NCBI RefSeq assembly: GCF_001612825.1
Contig: NZ_BDBE01000026.1
Location: forward strand, 27,701 to 91,700
DNA from: Nocardia caishijiensis NBRC 108228
GTDB taxonomy: Bacteria > Actinomycetota > Actinomycetes > Mycobacteriales > Mycobacteriaceae
DNA length: 64,000 nt
Direction of reading: 5' to 3'
Below the pieces are notes generated by a model that did no database searches, was not told the DNA's origin, and saw only the letters and a list, made by a program, of their open reading frames with translations. This document shows, piece by piece, positions 17,440 through 27,379 of the stretch (position 1 is the first letter of the stretch; each line of letters begins with the position of its first letter). A program made the position numbers and the translations under genes.

Positions 17440-18393
17440 ATGCGCATCCCGTTCGATCCACGGCGCAGCAAGCGCCGGACGAATCCCGACGGCACCATGT
17501 CGTTGGTCGAGCACCTGCAGGAGCTGCGCACCCGGTTGCTGCTCGCCCTCGCCGCCATCGCGGTCACCACCCTGCTCGGCTTCTTCTGGTACGCGACGCC
17601 GCTCTTCGGTCTCGACAGCCTCGGTGAGATCCTGCGCGGCCCCTACTGTGAGCTGCCCGCCTCCGCCCGCGCCAGCCTCACCCCCGACGGTGCCTGCCGA
17701 CTCCTCGCGACCGGCCCCTTCGAGCAGTTCATGCTCCGCCTGAAGGTCGGTTTCACCGCGGGCGTCGTGCTGGCCGCGCCGTTCTGGCTGTATCAGCTGT
17801 GGGCGTTCATCACCCCCGGCCTCTACGCGAAGGAACGCCGGTACGCCTTCGGGTTCGTCGGTGCGGGTTCGGTGCTGTTCGTCACCGGTGCCGTGCTCGC
17901 CTACGTCGTCGTCGCGCACGCCCTGTCGTTCCTGCTCACCATCGGTGACAACGTGCAGATCACCGCGCTCAGCGGTACGCAGTACTTCGGGTTCATCATC
18001 CAGCTGCTCATCATCTTCGGTGTCAGCTTCGAGACGCCACTGGTCGTCATCGGACTCAACCTCGTCGGTGTGCTGCCGTACGCGAAGCTCAAGGCGTGGC
18101 GACGCGGCATCGTGTTCGGTCTGTTCGTCTTCGCCGCGATCGTCACCCCGCAGGACCCGTTCTCGATGCTGGCGTTGGCGTTGGCGCTGACCGTGCTGTT
18201 CGAGCTGGCGGTCCAGTTCGCCCGGTTCAACGACGCGCGCCGGGCCAGGCGGGAGGCGGCCGAGGGATTGGGCGCGCTGTCCGACGACGAGGCATCGCCG
18301 CTGGGCACACCCGACCCGGTCGCGCCGAGCGGGCCTGTCGAGGAGGCGGGAAAAACAGAGCGCCCGGTGTCGGACTACTCCGATACGCTCTGA
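17440..18393 (+). CDS. tatC: Sec-independent (Tat) translocase subunit TatC
   Basis: TatC is the multipass receptor for twin-arginine signal peptides. The 317-residue product shows [15 protein letters not shown] at the cytoplasmic N-terminus, [44 protein letters not shown], and [14 protein letters not shown]. These are conserved TatC motifs across six hydrophobic helices. The charged C-terminal tail is variable. I chose the ATG at 17440 (MRIPFDPRR); an upstream in-frame start would add non-conserved residues. A probable helY promoter overlaps its last codons. Confidence 0.94.
   Translation: MRIPFDPRRSKRRTNPDGTMSLVEHLQELRTRLLLALAAIAVTTLLGFFWYATPLFGLDSLGEILRGPYCELPASARASLTPDGACRLLATGPFEQFMLRLKVGFTAGVVLAAPFWLYQLWAFITPGLYAKERRYAFGFVGAGSVLFVTGAVLAYVVVAHALSFLLTIGDNVQITALSGTQYFGFIIQLLIIFGVSFETPLVVIGLNLVGVLPYAKLKAWRRGIVFGLFVFAAIVTPQDPFSMLALALALTVLFELAVQFARFNDARRARREAAEGLGALSDDEASPLGTPDPVAPSGPVEEAGKTERPVSDYSDTL
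18384..18389 (+). promoter_or_regulatory. Candidate -10 box (TACGCT) for leaderless helY
   Basis: TACGCT lies inside the last tatC codons and is followed by 7 nt and then the GTG of helY. This is the same TANNNT-N7-start geometry seen at dop and pafA, which suggests helY can be transcribed as a leaderless mRNA. Confidence 0.4.
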
Positions 18394-18396
18394 GAT

Positions 18397-21099
18397 GTGA
18401 CCGATTCTCCCGCGCGGACCAGCGAGTTGGCGCAGTTCGCCAGCGAAATCTCGTTCGACCTCGACCCTTTCCAGCGCACCGCGTGCGAGGCGCTGGAGGA
18501 GGGGCACAGCGTCCTGGTCTGCGCGCCGACCGGGGCGGGTAAGACCATCGTCGGCGAGTTCGCCGTTCATCTGGCCCTTGCCTCGGGCGGCAAGTGCTTC
18601 TACACCACCCCGATCAAGGCGTTGTCGAACCAGAAGTTCGCCGATCTCACCGCCCGCTACGGCCGCGACAGTGTCGGCCTGCTCACCGGCGACCAGTCCG
18701 TCAACCCCGACGCGCCCGTGGTCGTGATGACCACCGAGGTGCTGCGCAACATGCTCTACGCCTCCTCCGACGCGCTGCGTGGACTGTCGTATGTCGTCAT
18801 GGACGAGGTGCACTACCTGGCCGACCGCTTCCGTGGCGCGGTGTGGGAGGAAGTGATCCTGCATCTGTCGCCGGACGTGCGCCTGGTGAGCTTGTCGGCC
18901 ACGGTGTCGAACGCCGAGGAGTTCGGCGCGTGGATGGAGACCGTGCGCGGCGACACCGCCGTGGTGGTCGACGAGACACGGCCGGTGCCGCTGTGGCAGC
19001 ACGTGATGGTCGGCAAACGCATGTTCGACCTGTTCGACACGAAGTCCAGCGACCAGAAGGTCGTCGTCGACGAGGACTTGGTCCGGTTCATCCGTCAGCG
19101 TGAGGCCAGCGACCGCATGCACGGCTACGGCGGTCCGCGCGGTCGCGGCGGCCGGGGTAATTTCCGGCCGCTGCCGCGCCCGGAGGTGCTGGCCCGCCTC
19201 GACGAGGAAGGTCTGCTGCCCGCCATCACGTTCATCTTCAGCCGGGCGGGCTGTGACGGCGCGCTGGCCCAGTGCCTGCGCGCCCGGCTCGACCTGAGCC
19301 GCCCGGGTGATGCCGACGTCATCGACGAGATCGTCGAAAAGCACACCGGTGACCTGCCCAAGGCCGACCTCGAGGTGCTCGGGTACTGGGAGTGGCGTGA
19401 GGCGCTGCAACGCGGCCTCGCCGCGCACCACGCGGGCATGCTGCCCGCCTTCCGGCACACGGTGGAGGAACTGTTCGTCAAGGGCCTCGTGCGCGCCGTG
19501 TTCGCCACCGAGACCCTGGCGCTCGGCATCAACATGCCCGCCCGCACGGTGGTGCTCGAGCGCCTGGTGAAGTTCAACGGCGAGACGCACGCCGAGCTCA
19601 CCCCCGGCGAGTACACCCAGCTCACCGGTCGCGCGGGCAGGCGCGGGATCGACGTCGAAGGCCACGCGGTGGTGCTGTGGCAGCCCGAGGTCGACACCAG
19701 CGCGGTCGCCGGTCTGGCCTCCACCCGCACCTACCCGCTGCGCAGTTCCTTCCGGCCCGGCTACAACATGTCGATCAATCTGATCGACCGCATGGGTGCC
19801 GAAGACGCCCGCAACCTGCTGGAACGATCCTTCGCCCAGTTCCAGGCCGACCGATCGGTGGTCGGGTTGGTGCGCGGTATCGAGAAGAACCAGGGCGCGC
19901 TGCGCAAGCTGGAGAGCCAGCTCGGCGGCGTCGACGGTGACTTCATGGAGTACCTGTCGCTGCGGGACCGGATCAAGCAGCGCGAGCGCGACATCCAGCA
20001 GCAGGGCCGGGCCGACCGGCGCGGCGCCGCCGTGCGCGCCCTGATCGAGTTGCGGCGCGGTGATGTGGTCGCCATCCCGTCGGGCAAGCGGGCGGGACTC
20101 GCGGTGATCCTCGAACCCGATCAGACCCCTGGCGATCCTCGTCCCCTGGTGCTGACCGAAGACCATTGGGCCGGAAGGGTTTCCGCCGCGGACTTCCCGG
20201 TGCCCGCCGAAGCACTCGGGCACATGCGATTGCCGCGTCGAGTCGACCACCGCACCGCCCGCATCCGCCGCGACCTCGCGTCGGCGCTGCGCGGTACCGG
20301 AATCTCGGCGCCCGGCCGCGGCAGGCGCAGACGCAACGACCACACCCGCGCGGGTGAGGACCGCCAGCTGGCCACCCTGCGCCGGAGCCTGCGCGCCCAC
20401 CCCGCCCACAGCAGGCCCGATCGTGAACAGCTCAGCCGCATCGGCGAACGCTACGTCCGGCTGGCCCGGGAGACCGAGTCGATGCGCCAGAAGGTTGCCG
20501 CGACCACGAATTCGCTCGCGCGTACCTTCGATCGCATTGTCGGGCTGCTCGAGGAACGCGGTTTCGTCGAGCACGGCGAGGTGACACCCGACGGGCGGCG
20601 GCTGGCCCGTGTCTACGCCGAAAGCGATCTGGTCGTCGCCGAATGTCTGCGGCAGGGGTTGTGGCGCGGTCTCGGCCCTGCCGAACTGGCCGGAGTGGTG
20701 TCCGCGCTGGTGTACGAATCGCGGCAGGAGTCCGGTCTGCTCACCGCACACGGCCCGACCGATCCCATCCGGCGCGCGGTCGCCGCGACCATCGAGGTGT
20801 GGGCGCAGCTGCGGTCCGACGAGGCAAGACACAAGCTGCCGCCCACCCGCGAACCCGATCTCGGCTTCGTGAACGGGGTGTACAAGTGGGCGCGCGGTGA
20901 CGCGTTGGCCGAGGCGTTGCTGGCCAGCGGCGACCAGAGCAGCGTGATGTCGGCGGGCGACTTCGTGCGCTGGTGCAGGCAGGTGATCGATCTGCTCGAC
21001 CAGATCCACAACACCGCCGACGATCCCGAGATCGCGAGCACCGCGGCCAAGGCCGTGCGTGCCATCCGACGGGGTGTCGTCGCGGTGGACGCCGCGTAG
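18397..21099 (+). CDS. helY: Ski2/Mtr4-like DEVH-box RNA helicase HelY
   Basis: This is a superfamily 2 helicase of 900 residues. It has Walker A APTGAGKT near residues 43-50, TPIKALSNQKF (Ia), a MDEVH box near residue 136, SATVSN (III), ALGINMPARTVV (V) and QLTGRAGRRGID (VI). A DSHCT-type helical domain fills the last ~200 residues. The Arg/Gly-rich segment GGPRGRGGRG near residue 250 may bind RNA. Ski2-like helicases unwind RNA for processing or decay; the exact role of HelY in actinobacteria is unsettled. It follows tatC after 3 bp. Confidence 0.92.
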   Translation: MTDSPARTSELAQFASEISFDLDPFQRTACEALEEGHSVLVCAPTGAGKTIVGEFAVHLALASGGKCFYTTPIKALSNQKFADLTARYGRDSVGLLTGDQSVNPDAPVVVMTTEVLRNMLYASSDALRGLSYVVMDEVHYLADRFRGAVWEEVILHLSPDVRLVSLSATVSNAEEFGAWMETVRGDTAVVVDETRPVPLWQHVMVGKRMFDLFDTKSSDQKVVVDEDLVRFIRQREASDRMHGYGGPRGRGGRGNFRPLPRPEVLARLDEEGLLPAITFIFSRAGCDGALAQCLRARLDLSRPGDADVIDEIVEKHTGDLPKADLEVLGYWEWREALQRGLAAHHAGMLPAFRHTVEELFVKGLVRAVFATETLALGINMPARTVVLERLVKFNGETHAELTPGEYTQLTGRAGRRGIDVEGHAVVLWQPEVDTSAVAGLASTRTYPLRSSFRPGYNMSINLIDRMGAEDARNLLERSFAQFQADRSVVGLVRGIEKNQGALRKLESQLGGVDGDFMEYLSLRDRIKQRERDIQQQGRADRRGAAVRALIELRRGDVVAIPSGKRAGLAVILEPDQTPGDPRPLVLTEDHWAGRVSAADFPVPAEALGHMRLPRRVDHRTARIRRDLASALRGTGISAPGRGRRRRNDHTRAGEDRQLATLRRSLRAHPAHSRPDREQLSRIGERYVRLARETESMRQKVAATTNSLARTFDRIVGLLEERGFVEHGEVTPDGRRLARVYAESDLVVAECLRQGLWRGLGPAELAGVVSALVYESRQESGLLTAHGPTDPIRRAVAATIEVWAQLRSDEARHKLPPTREPDLGFVNGVYKWARGDALAEALLASGDQSSVMSAGDFVRWCRQVIDLLDQIHNTADDPEIASTAAKAVRAIRRGVVAVDAA

Positions 21100-21187
21100 A
21101 TGTTTCGTCTGTGATTTGATTTCCTGGCGTAGCCGGCCTGGCGCGGGGGGCTACCGTGTGTACAACTATGCGAGTGGAGGCGAGTGG

Positions 21188-21931
21188 ATGAGCGGCCCGT
21201 ACGGACCGAACGGCCCAGGGGAGGGGAGCAACGATCCCACCCAGCACTGGGGGGGTCAGCAGGGGGCTGGTGGCGCCGGTCCAACCCAACACTGGGGTGG
21301 TGCGGCACAGCCGCCCCAGGGCGCACAGCCCACCCAGCAGTGGGGTGACCCCAACGCCGGTCAGCAGCCCCAGCAGCAGTGGGGTCAGCCCCAGCAGCAA
21401 CCCCAGCAGCAGTGGGGCCAGCCGCAGCAGCCCCAGCAGCAGTGGGGGCAGCCGCAGCCCCAGCAGCCGACCGGCCCGCAGCAGCAGTGGGGTCAGACCC
21501 AGCCGCCGCCGCAGGACTGGAACGCTCAGCAGAGCGCGGGCGCCCAGCAGTGGGGCCAGCAGCCCCAGCAGCAGTGGGGTCAGCAGCCGCAGCAGGGCCA
21601 GCAGGGTCCCGCCGGTAAGGGCAAGGGCAAAGGCCTGATCATCGGCCTCGTCGTGGCCGGTGTGTTGGTGGTGGCCGCCGTCGTCGGTCTGCTGCTCGTC
21701 GTGTTCTCGGCCGACGAACTCGACCAGTCGGCGGTGCAGAACGGCGTCTCCTCCGTGTTGACGGAGTCCTACGGCATCGCCGACGTGTCCGACGTGTCGT
21801 GCCCGTCGGGTCAGAAGGTCGAGGTCGACGCGACCTTCACCTGTGACCTGAAGGTCAGCGGTGAGGACAAGAAGGTCACCGTGAAGATCACGAAGGAAGA
21901 CGGTACCTACGAGGTCGGCCGCCCCAACTAG
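21188..21931 (+). CDS. Q/W-rich repeat membrane protein with DUF4333 domain
   Basis: This 247-residue protein is the positional counterpart of M. tuberculosis Rv2091c. The first ~140 residues are a low-complexity cytoplasmic segment built from repeats around QQQWGQ and TQHWGG. One transmembrane helix follows (GLIIGLVVAGVLVVAAVVGLLLVVFSA). The extracytoplasmic C-terminus resembles DUF4333, with the two cysteines in DVSCPSGQKVEVDATFTCDLKV spaced as in that domain. The domain occurs in actinobacterial envelope proteins of unknown function. I start at the ATG at 21188 (MSGPYGPN). Confidence 0.8.
   Translation: MSGPYGPNGPGEGSNDPTQHWGGQQGAGGAGPTQHWGGAAQPPQGAQPTQQWGDPNAGQQPQQQWGQPQQQPQQQWGQPQQPQQQWGQPQPQQPTGPQQQWGQTQPPPQDWNAQQSAGAQQWGQQPQQQWGQQPQQGQQGPAGKGKGKGLIIGLVVAGVLVVAAVVGLLLVVFSADELDQSAVQNGVSSVLTESYGIADVSDVSCPSGQKVEVDATFTCDLKVSGEDKKVTVKITKEDGTYEVGRPN
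21240..21610 (+). repeat. Imperfect tandem repeats encoding QQQWGQ units
   Basis: Short direct repeats close to CAGCAGTGGGGTCAGCCC recur through this stretch and give roughly nine Gln-rich units, each with a Trp-Gly. The array lies inside the DUF4333 gene. Copy number may vary between strains. Confidence 0.7.
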
Positions 21932-21971
21932 GCTGTCGTACCGCAGTTCTCAGCCTACCGCCAGGTGGTTT

Positions 21972-22004
21972 CCGGGCCGCCCGCACACCCTGCGGGCGGT
22001 CCGG
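21972..22004. terminator. Hairpin between convergent genes
   Basis: The arms 21972-21985 and 21991-22004 pair at 13 of 14 positions with a 5-nt loop. The hairpin lies between the DUF4333 gene and the convergent exonuclease gene and can terminate both. Confidence 0.7.
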
Positions 22005-22010
22005 CGTCGT

Positions 22011-22985
22011 TCACGCGGTGTGCGCGGCGGTCAGTGCCGTGATCAGGCGGGTGATCGGGCTCTCGGCGTTGTAGGCGGCCGCGAGTTCGCGCAACCGCTC
22101 CGGGTCGGCGGGAACCTCGGGCAGGGCGTCGGGTCCCGACAGTTCGACGTCGGCATCATAGACCACCCGGACCACCGGTGCGGCGGCCTTCAGATAGTCC
22201 TGTGCGGCAACGAGTTTGGCCCGTACGCCCTTGGCGAGATCGGAAGCGGGATCGTCGACGGCCGCCATCAGGGCGTCGAGGGAGCCGAACCGGGAGATGA
22301 GCTGGGCGGCGGATTTGTCGCCGATGCCCGCCACACCCGGCAACCCGTCGGAGGCGTCGCCACGCAAGGTGGCCATATCGGCATAGGCGGGCCCCGCGTT
22401 GACCACGGGCACACCGTATTTCGCGGACACCTCGGCGGGCCCGTACAACTCGGCCTTGGCCAGGCCACGCCCCGCATAGAGCACCCGGACCGGCGGTGCC
22501 GGGTCGTCGCGGACGAGTTGCAGCAGGTCGCGGTCGCCGCTGACGACCACCACGGGATCGGTGCGTTCGCGGTGGGCGAGAGTGCCGAGGACGTCGTCGG
22601 CTTCGAGCCCCTCGGCACCGCCGGTGGCGATCCCGGCCGCGGCGAGCACGTCCAGGATCATCGGCACCTGCGGGGTGAGGGTGTCGGGCACCTCCTCGGC
22701 GCCCGGTGCGGCGGTGCTGCTGGTGTCGAGGCGGTGCGCCTTGTACGACGGCACGAGCGCCACCCGGAACGGTGGGCGCCAGTCCAGATCGAGTCCGACG
22801 ACGAGCCTGCTCGGCCGGTGTTTGGTGATCAGCGAGGCGACCATGTCGGTGAAGCCGCGCACCGCGTTCACCGAGCGGCCGTCGGCGCCGCGCAGTTTGT
22901 CGGGGATCGCGTAGTAGGCGCGGAACCACAGGCTGGCGCCGTCGAGGATCAACAGGGGTCCACGGGTGCTCTCGGCAACGGTCAC
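22011..22985 (-). CDS. 5'-3' exonuclease (PolA N-domain family)
   Basis: This 324-residue protein matches the stand-alone 5'-3' exonuclease family (M. tuberculosis Rv2090 position). It has the N-terminal PIN-like domain ([30 protein letters not shown] with acidic metal ligands; [12 protein letters not shown]) and a helix-hairpin-helix motif, [26 protein letters not shown]. It acts on flapped or nicked DNA in replication and repair. The GTG at 22985 is the best start; longer frames have no similarity. It is convergent with the DUF4333 gene and divergent from pepE. Confidence 0.9.
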   Translation of the reverse strand: MTVAESTRGPLLILDGASLWFRAYYAIPDKLRGADGRSVNAVRGFTDMVASLITKHRPSRLVVGLDLDWRPPFRVALVPSYKAHRLDTSSTAAPGAEEVPDTLTPQVPMILDVLAAAGIATGGAEGLEADDVLGTLAHRERTDPVVVVSGDRDLLQLVRDDPAPPVRVLYAGRGLAKAELYGPAEVSAKYGVPVVNAGPAYADMATLRGDASDGLPGVAGIGDKSAAQLISRFGSLDALMAAVDDPASDLAKGVRAKLVAAQDYLKAAAPVVRVVYDADVELSGPDALPEVPADPERLRELAAAYNAESPITRLITALTAAHTA

Positions 22986-23138
22986 CCGGTGATTGTGCCC
23001 TGTGGCTCCGACAGGTGAGCGAGATCGGTGCCGCGTCGGCCGTCGCGCTCGGCGGCTGTTGTGGTGCGTTCGCCCGGGATCGCACGTCGTGCGGGCGAAT
23101 CTGCGCGTCACGCGGCGCGGCGGGTAACGTCGGAGACT

Positions 23139-24266
23139 ATGAGCGCGCACACGAATGCCAGGTTCGCGGCGGATGTCTACGGTCAGCGGCTCGAGCGGGC
23201 GGTGGAGTTGATGCGCGCGGCGCATCTGGACGCCCTGCTCATCACCCCCGGCCCCGACCTGCGGTACCTCGTCGGTTCCGATGCCGAATCGTTCGAACGG
23301 CTCACCTGCCTGGTGATCACCGCCGACGGCGCGACCCCGTCGATCATCGTGCCGAAGCTCGAACTCGCCGCGCTCGACGGCTCGGCGGCCGCGGAGTTGG
23401 GTCTACGGATCCTCGACTGGGTCGACGGCGTCGACCCGTACCAGCTGGTCCGTTCCACCCTGCACGCCGGTTCCCGCATCGCCGTCGCCGACGCCATGCC
23501 CGCCCTGCACCTGATTCCGCTGGCCGAGCAGACCACGGGGCTGCCGTCCTCGGCCACTCCCGTCCTGCGCCGATCGCGGATGATCAAGGACGAGGCCGAG
23601 ATCGACGCCTTACGCCGTGCGGGCGCCGCGATCGACCGTGTGCACGCCCGGATGGGCGAGTTCTTGCGGGCGGGCCGCACCGAGGCCGAGGTGCATGCCG
23701 ATATCGAGGCGGCGATTCGCGAGGAGGGGCACACCGAGGCGGAGTTCGTCATCGTCGGTAGCGGCCCGAACGGCGCCATCCCGCACCACCTGTTCTCCGA
23801 CCGCGTCATCGAACAGGGTGATGTGGTGGTGATCGACATCGGTGGTCCGGTGGCGCCCGGTTACTACTCCGATTCCACCCGCACCTATGTACTCGGCAAG
23901 CCGGGCAAGCAGGTCAGCGAGCGGATGGCGTTGCTCGAGGCGGCGCAGGCGGCTGCGGTGGCTGCGGTCCGCCCCGGTGTCACCGCCGAATCCGTCGACG
24001 CCGCCGCCCGCACCGTGCTGGCCGACGCGGGCCTCGGCGATGCGTTCGTGCATCGCACCGGGCACGGCATCGGCTTGTCGGTGCACGAGGAGCCCTACAT
24101 CGTGGCGGGCAACGACCTGGTGCTCGAGCCGGGCATGGCGTTCAGTATCGAACCGGGCATCTACTTCCCGGGGCAATGGGGCGCGCGGATCGAGGACATC
24201 GTGGTCGTCACCGAGGACGGCGTGGAGTCCATGAACCAGCGCCCGCACGGCCTCACCGTGCTGTAA
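23139..24266 (+). CDS. pepE: M24B metallopeptidase (Xaa-Pro dipeptidase-like) PepE
   Basis: This cytosolic dipeptidase of 375 residues has a creatinase-type N-domain and a pita-bread C-domain. The five metal ligands are visible: Asp in VVVIDIGG, Asp in YYSDSTRTY, His in [13 protein letters not shown], Glu in FSIEPGIY and Glu in ARIEDIVVV. The family removes Xaa-Pro dipeptides. The ATG at 23139 gives [18 protein letters not shown] at 23125-23130, eight bases upstream, could be a leaderless -10. The position after the exonuclease matches M. tuberculosis pepE (Rv2089c). Confidence 0.92.
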   Translation: MSAHTNARFAADVYGQRLERAVELMRAAHLDALLITPGPDLRYLVGSDAESFERLTCLVITADGATPSIIVPKLELAALDGSAAAELGLRILDWVDGVDPYQLVRSTLHAGSRIAVADAMPALHLIPLAEQTTGLPSSATPVLRRSRMIKDEAEIDALRRAGAAIDRVHARMGEFLRAGRTEAEVHADIEAAIREEGHTEAEFVIVGSGPNGAIPHHLFSDRVIEQGDVVVIDIGGPVAPGYYSDSTRTYVLGKPGKQVSERMALLEAAQAAAVAAVRPGVTAESVDAAARTVLADAGLGDAFVHRTGHGIGLSVHEEPYIVAGNDLVLEPGMAFSIEPGIYFPGQWGARIEDIVVVTEDGVESMNQRPHGLTVL

Positions 24267-24277
24267 GCGGCCACAAG

Positions 24278-24676
24278 CTATTTGAGCGTGCTCGACGACA
24301 GCACCCGGCCCACCTGGATCGCGACGACCACCCGCGTCGGGTTCTCGCGCGGCACCCGGTAGCGCTCGGTGTAGCGGCGAACGGCCTCGGCGACGTCGTC
24401 GGCCTCGGTCAGCACGGTGGCCGGTCCTTCGAGGGTGAGCCACCGCGCCCCGTCGACCTGGCTGACCGCCGCGTACCCACCCCGCGCGGCATTACGGGCC
24501 TTCACCGACGCGCCATCGGTGATCACCCGTGCGATGCCGCTGTCGGCGTCCCAGGTGAACCCGACGGCGACAACGTGGGGTGTGCCGTTCGCCCGCAGGG
24601 TGGTGAGGGTGGCCAGGTGCCGCTCGGCGACGAACGCGAGGGCGGCGGGGGAGAGCTGTGTGGTCGCGGTGGGCAT
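24278..24676 (-). CDS. PPOX-class F420-dependent enzyme (Rv2074-like)
   Basis: This is a 132-residue split-barrel flavin/deazaflavin protein. Features are [36 protein letters not shown] at the N-terminus, [10 protein letters not shown] and [12 protein letters not shown]. The order beside the SDR and cobL mirrors M. tuberculosis Rv2074, a reported F420H2-dependent biliverdin reductase, so a similar tetrapyrrole-reducing role is a reasonable inference. It is divergent from the SDR gene and convergent with pepE, 11 bp apart. Confidence 0.8.
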   Translation of the reverse strand: MPTATTQLSPAALAFVAERHLATLTTLRANGTPHVVAVGFTWDADSGIARVITDGASVKARNAARGGYAAVSQVDGARWLTLEGPATVLTEADDVAEAVRRYTERYRVPRENPTRVVVAIQVGRVLSSSTLK

Positions 24677-24798
24677 GGATTCGACGCTAGTCCGTCACCA
24701 CGCGCGCCCGGTCGGCGGGCGCTACACCCAGGCGATCGCGCTTCGTGATCGGGGGACGGCCCGGTGGTGGCGGTGATCCGGGATGACAGACTGGGCGC

Positions 24799-25554
24799 AT
24801 GGGTAAGCAGCAGGCGAACCGGGGGCCGGTTCTGGTTTTGGGTGGGCGCAGTGAGATCGGGCTGGAAGTGGCGCGCAGGCTGGCGCCCGATCGGGTGGTG
24901 ATCCTCGCGGCCCGCCGCTCCGACGCGCTGGCCGCCGAGGTCGACCAGGTGCGCGCGGCCGGGGCGACCGCGGTGCACACGGTCGAATTCGACGCCGACG
25001 ACACCGCGTCGCACGCCACCCTGCTCGAGAAGATCGCCGCCGAACACGGAGGCATCGCCACGGCCGTCCTGGCTTTCGGTGTGCTCGGCGACCAGGCCCG
25101 CGCCGAACAGGACCCCGACCACGCGGTCGCCGTCGTGCACACCGACTACGTCGCCCAGGTGAGCGTCCTGACCACGCTCGCGAATCTGATGCGGGTGCGG
25201 GGCAGCGGTCAGATCGTCGTGTTCAGCTCCATCGCGGGCGTGCGGGTGCGGCGCGCGAACTATGTCTACGGTTCGGCCAAGGCGGGCCTGGACGGTTTCG
25301 CCAGCGGCCTCGGCGACGCCCTGCACGGCACCGGCGTCCAGTTGCTGCTCGTCCGATCGGGTTTCGTCATCGGCCGCATGACCGAGGGGATGACGCCCGC
25401 ACCCGCGGCGAGTACTCCCGATCAGGTCGCCGACGGCGTGGTCCGCGCGCTGGGCAAGGGCGTGACCCGCGTCGCGATCCCCGGCCGTCTCGCCGTGGCG
25501 TTCTTCGTGATGCGCCTGCTGCCGCAATCGATCTGGCGCCGGATGCCACGGTGA
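24799..25554 (+). CDS. SDR oxidoreductase (Rv2073c / DprE2-like)
   Basis: This is a short-chain dehydrogenase of 251 residues. It has an atypical cofactor motif, VLVLGGRSEIGLEVARRLAP, of the DprE2-like group, LAARRSD after beta-2, FSSIAGVRVRRANYVYGSAKAG with the Ser-Tyr-Lys triad, and a basic C-terminus (SIWRRMPR). DprE2 makes decaprenyl-phospho-arabinose for the cell wall; this gene sits at the Rv2073c position beside cobL, so it is a paralogue of unknown substrate rather than DprE2 itself. cobL starts 89 bp downstream on the same strand. Confidence 0.82.
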   Translation: MGKQQANRGPVLVLGGRSEIGLEVARRLAPDRVVILAARRSDALAAEVDQVRAAGATAVHTVEFDADDTASHATLLEKIAAEHGGIATAVLAFGVLGDQARAEQDPDHAVAVVHTDYVAQVSVLTTLANLMRVRGSGQIVVFSSIAGVRVRRANYVYGSAKAGLDGFASGLGDALHGTGVQLLLVRSGFVIGRMTEGMTPAPAASTPDQVADGVVRALGKGVTRVAIPGRLAVAFFVMRLLPQSIWRRMPR

Positions 25555-25642
25555 CCACCACACTGGTCGCCCAGCATGCCGTCGACGCAGCCGGGGCGGT
25601 TGTGCCGATCCCGCTCTCTCCTCGGACGGGGAGGGCGATCCG

Positions 25643-26878
25643 ATGACCGCTGCCGCGAGGTCAGGCGCACCGATCAGGGTGGTCGGTATCGGCGCCGACG
25701 GCTGGGCAGGGTTGGGGGAGCGGGTCAAAACCGTCGTCGAGGACAGCGAAGTCGTTTTCGGGTCGCGCAGGCAACTGTCGCTCCTCCCGAACGGCGACTT
25801 CGAGCGGGTTCCGTGGCCGACACCTCTGCTGCCCGCCCTACCGGAACTGCTTGCGCGCCACCATGATCGGCGCCTCACGGTGCTCGCGAGCGGCGACCCC
25901 ATGTTCTACGGCATCGGCGTCACCCTGGCTCGCCTCGTCGGACCCGGCGCCCTCGACGTCTACCCGCAGCCCTCGTCGGCATCGCTTGCCTGCGCCCGGC
26001 TCGGCTGGCCCCTGGCCGAGACCCCGGTCGTGAGCGTCGTGGCCCGGCCGCTCGCCACAGTGCTGCCCGAACTGGCCGACCGCCGTCGCCTCCTGGTCCT
26101 GAGCGAGAACGAAACCACCCCCGTCGCACTGGCCGAACTGCTGCGCGACAACGGTTTCGGTGCCTCGACGCTGACCGTTCTCGAACAGCTCGGCGGTGAG
26201 CGCGAGCGTCTGCTCACCGGCACGGCCGACGACTGGCCGCACCCGCCCGGCGACCCGCTCAACCTCTGTGCCGTCGACTGCGTGGCCGACCCCGACCACC
26301 CCCGCCGCACGAGAATGCCCGGCTTGCGCGACGATTCGTTCACCGGCGACGGCCAGCTCACCAAGGCCGAGGTCCGCGCACTCACCGTCACCGCCCTCGC
26401 CCCGGCTCCCGGCGAACTGCTGTGGGACGTGGGCGGTGGCTCGGGCACCATCGCGATCGAATGGTGCCGCACCCATCCCGCGTGTCGCGCGGTCACCTAT
26501 GAACGCCTGCCCGCCCGTCGCGAGCAGATCGCCGCCAACGCGCACGCGCTCGGTGTGCCCGCCGTCGCGGTGCGCGGCGCGTTTCCCGAGGACCTCACCG
26601 GCGCCCCGGCACCCGATGCGGTCTTCCTCGGCGGGGGTCTCACCCAGGACGGCGTTTTCGACGCCTGCTGGCAACGCCTGCGGCCGGGTGGGCGGTTGGT
26701 GGCCAATGCGGTCACGGCCGAGTCGGAAGCGCTGCTGCTGGCCTGGTGCGGGCGCCACGGTGGCGTCCTGCGCAAATTCCAGATCTACCGTGGCGAGCCG
26801 CTCGGCGGGTTCACGGCGTGGCGCCCACAGCTCCCGGTGGCACAGTGGATTGTCGTCAAGCCGTTCGGCAATTCCTGA
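25643..26878 (+). CDS. cobL: Precorrin-6Y C5,15-methyltransferase (decarboxylating) CobL
   Basis: This is a bifunctional cobalamin-pathway enzyme of 411 residues. The N-terminal CbiE-like tetrapyrrole methylase domain (about 8-200; IRVVGIGADGWAGL, LASGDPMFYGIG) methylates C5. The C-terminal CbiT-like domain (about 225-410) has a SAM-binding motif, LLWDVGGGSGTIAIEW, near residue 261 and methylates C15 with decarboxylation. The fused form is normal for the aerobic pathway. cobM, which lies between cobL and cobK in M. tuberculosis, is not present downstream. Confidence 0.93.
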   Translation: MTAAARSGAPIRVVGIGADGWAGLGERVKTVVEDSEVVFGSRRQLSLLPNGDFERVPWPTPLLPALPELLARHHDRRLTVLASGDPMFYGIGVTLARLVGPGALDVYPQPSSASLACARLGWPLAETPVVSVVARPLATVLPELADRRRLLVLSENETTPVALAELLRDNGFGASTLTVLEQLGGERERLLTGTADDWPHPPGDPLNLCAVDCVADPDHPRRTRMPGLRDDSFTGDGQLTKAEVRALTVTALAPAPGELLWDVGGGSGTIAIEWCRTHPACRAVTYERLPARREQIAANAHALGVPAVAVRGAFPEDLTGAPAPDAVFLGGGLTQDGVFDACWQRLRPGGRLVANAVTAESEALLLAWCGRHGGVLRKFQIYRGEPLGGFTAWRPQLPVAQWIVVKPFGNS

Positions 26879-27379
26879 CGAGTCACCTGCCCTCGCATAA
26901 CGATGTCAGAGGGTGTGCGCCCCGAATTTGCTCCTTTACGCCCGGCGGGTGGCCGCGACTGTTCAGTCCTGGCGTGGCCTCGCACCCCACCGGCCGGACA
27001 TCGCCCGGCGACACCTCGTGCCCGCCAGGGCATCGAGATGCTGGGCAATCGCCCAGTGCCGCTGCCGGACTCGAAACCGGTGCCGGGCGTGGGAAACGGC
27101 GCGGACGGCTGAGGTCGCCGCCGACGGCGAACGTGCTGGTCAACCGTCCATATCCATGCTCGACCGATCACGGACAGATCACGACCAGATCACGGACCAT
27201 CGGTGAGTGCATCTGCAAGCTCACCCAGAAAGTTATGCACCGAAGGTGTAACACTTCCTCAACGGGGGTATGGTCGGGCGCGGCCCGGGCAAAACTCGGG
27301 GCCTCGATTTCGATGGACGGAGTTGTATGCGGTGCACCAGGTCGACCACCCCTGACCGGGACGACGTCAGCGGGCAGTC
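26879..27379. other. 501-bp gene-free stretch between cobL and cobK
   Basis: No reading frame here looks like a gene, and I see no remnant of cobM and no cobalamin-riboswitch core. It holds closely spaced copies of a GATCACG word (27167-27198), an imperfect dyad AGGTGT-A-ACACTT near 27244-27256, and a short frame from the ATG at 27313 that overlaps the cobK start. It probably contains the cobK promoter and leader. Confidence 0.5.

Noticed and set aside
17422..21009. Very long open frame on the minus strand opposite tatC and helY
   Set aside because: It lies fully antisense to two conserved genes, and its translation is rich in Arg, Gly, His and Asp with no domain pattern. It is a shadow of GC-rich codon use.
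21240..21610. Short regular repeats that could look like a CRISPR array
   Set aside because: Units are 15-20 bp, in frame, code for Gln-rich protein, and have no unique spacers.
26879..27379. A second cobalamin riboswitch before cobK
   Set aside because: None of the core blocks seen upstream of cobN (GGAAACCGGTG..., GCCACTGTGA) occurs here.
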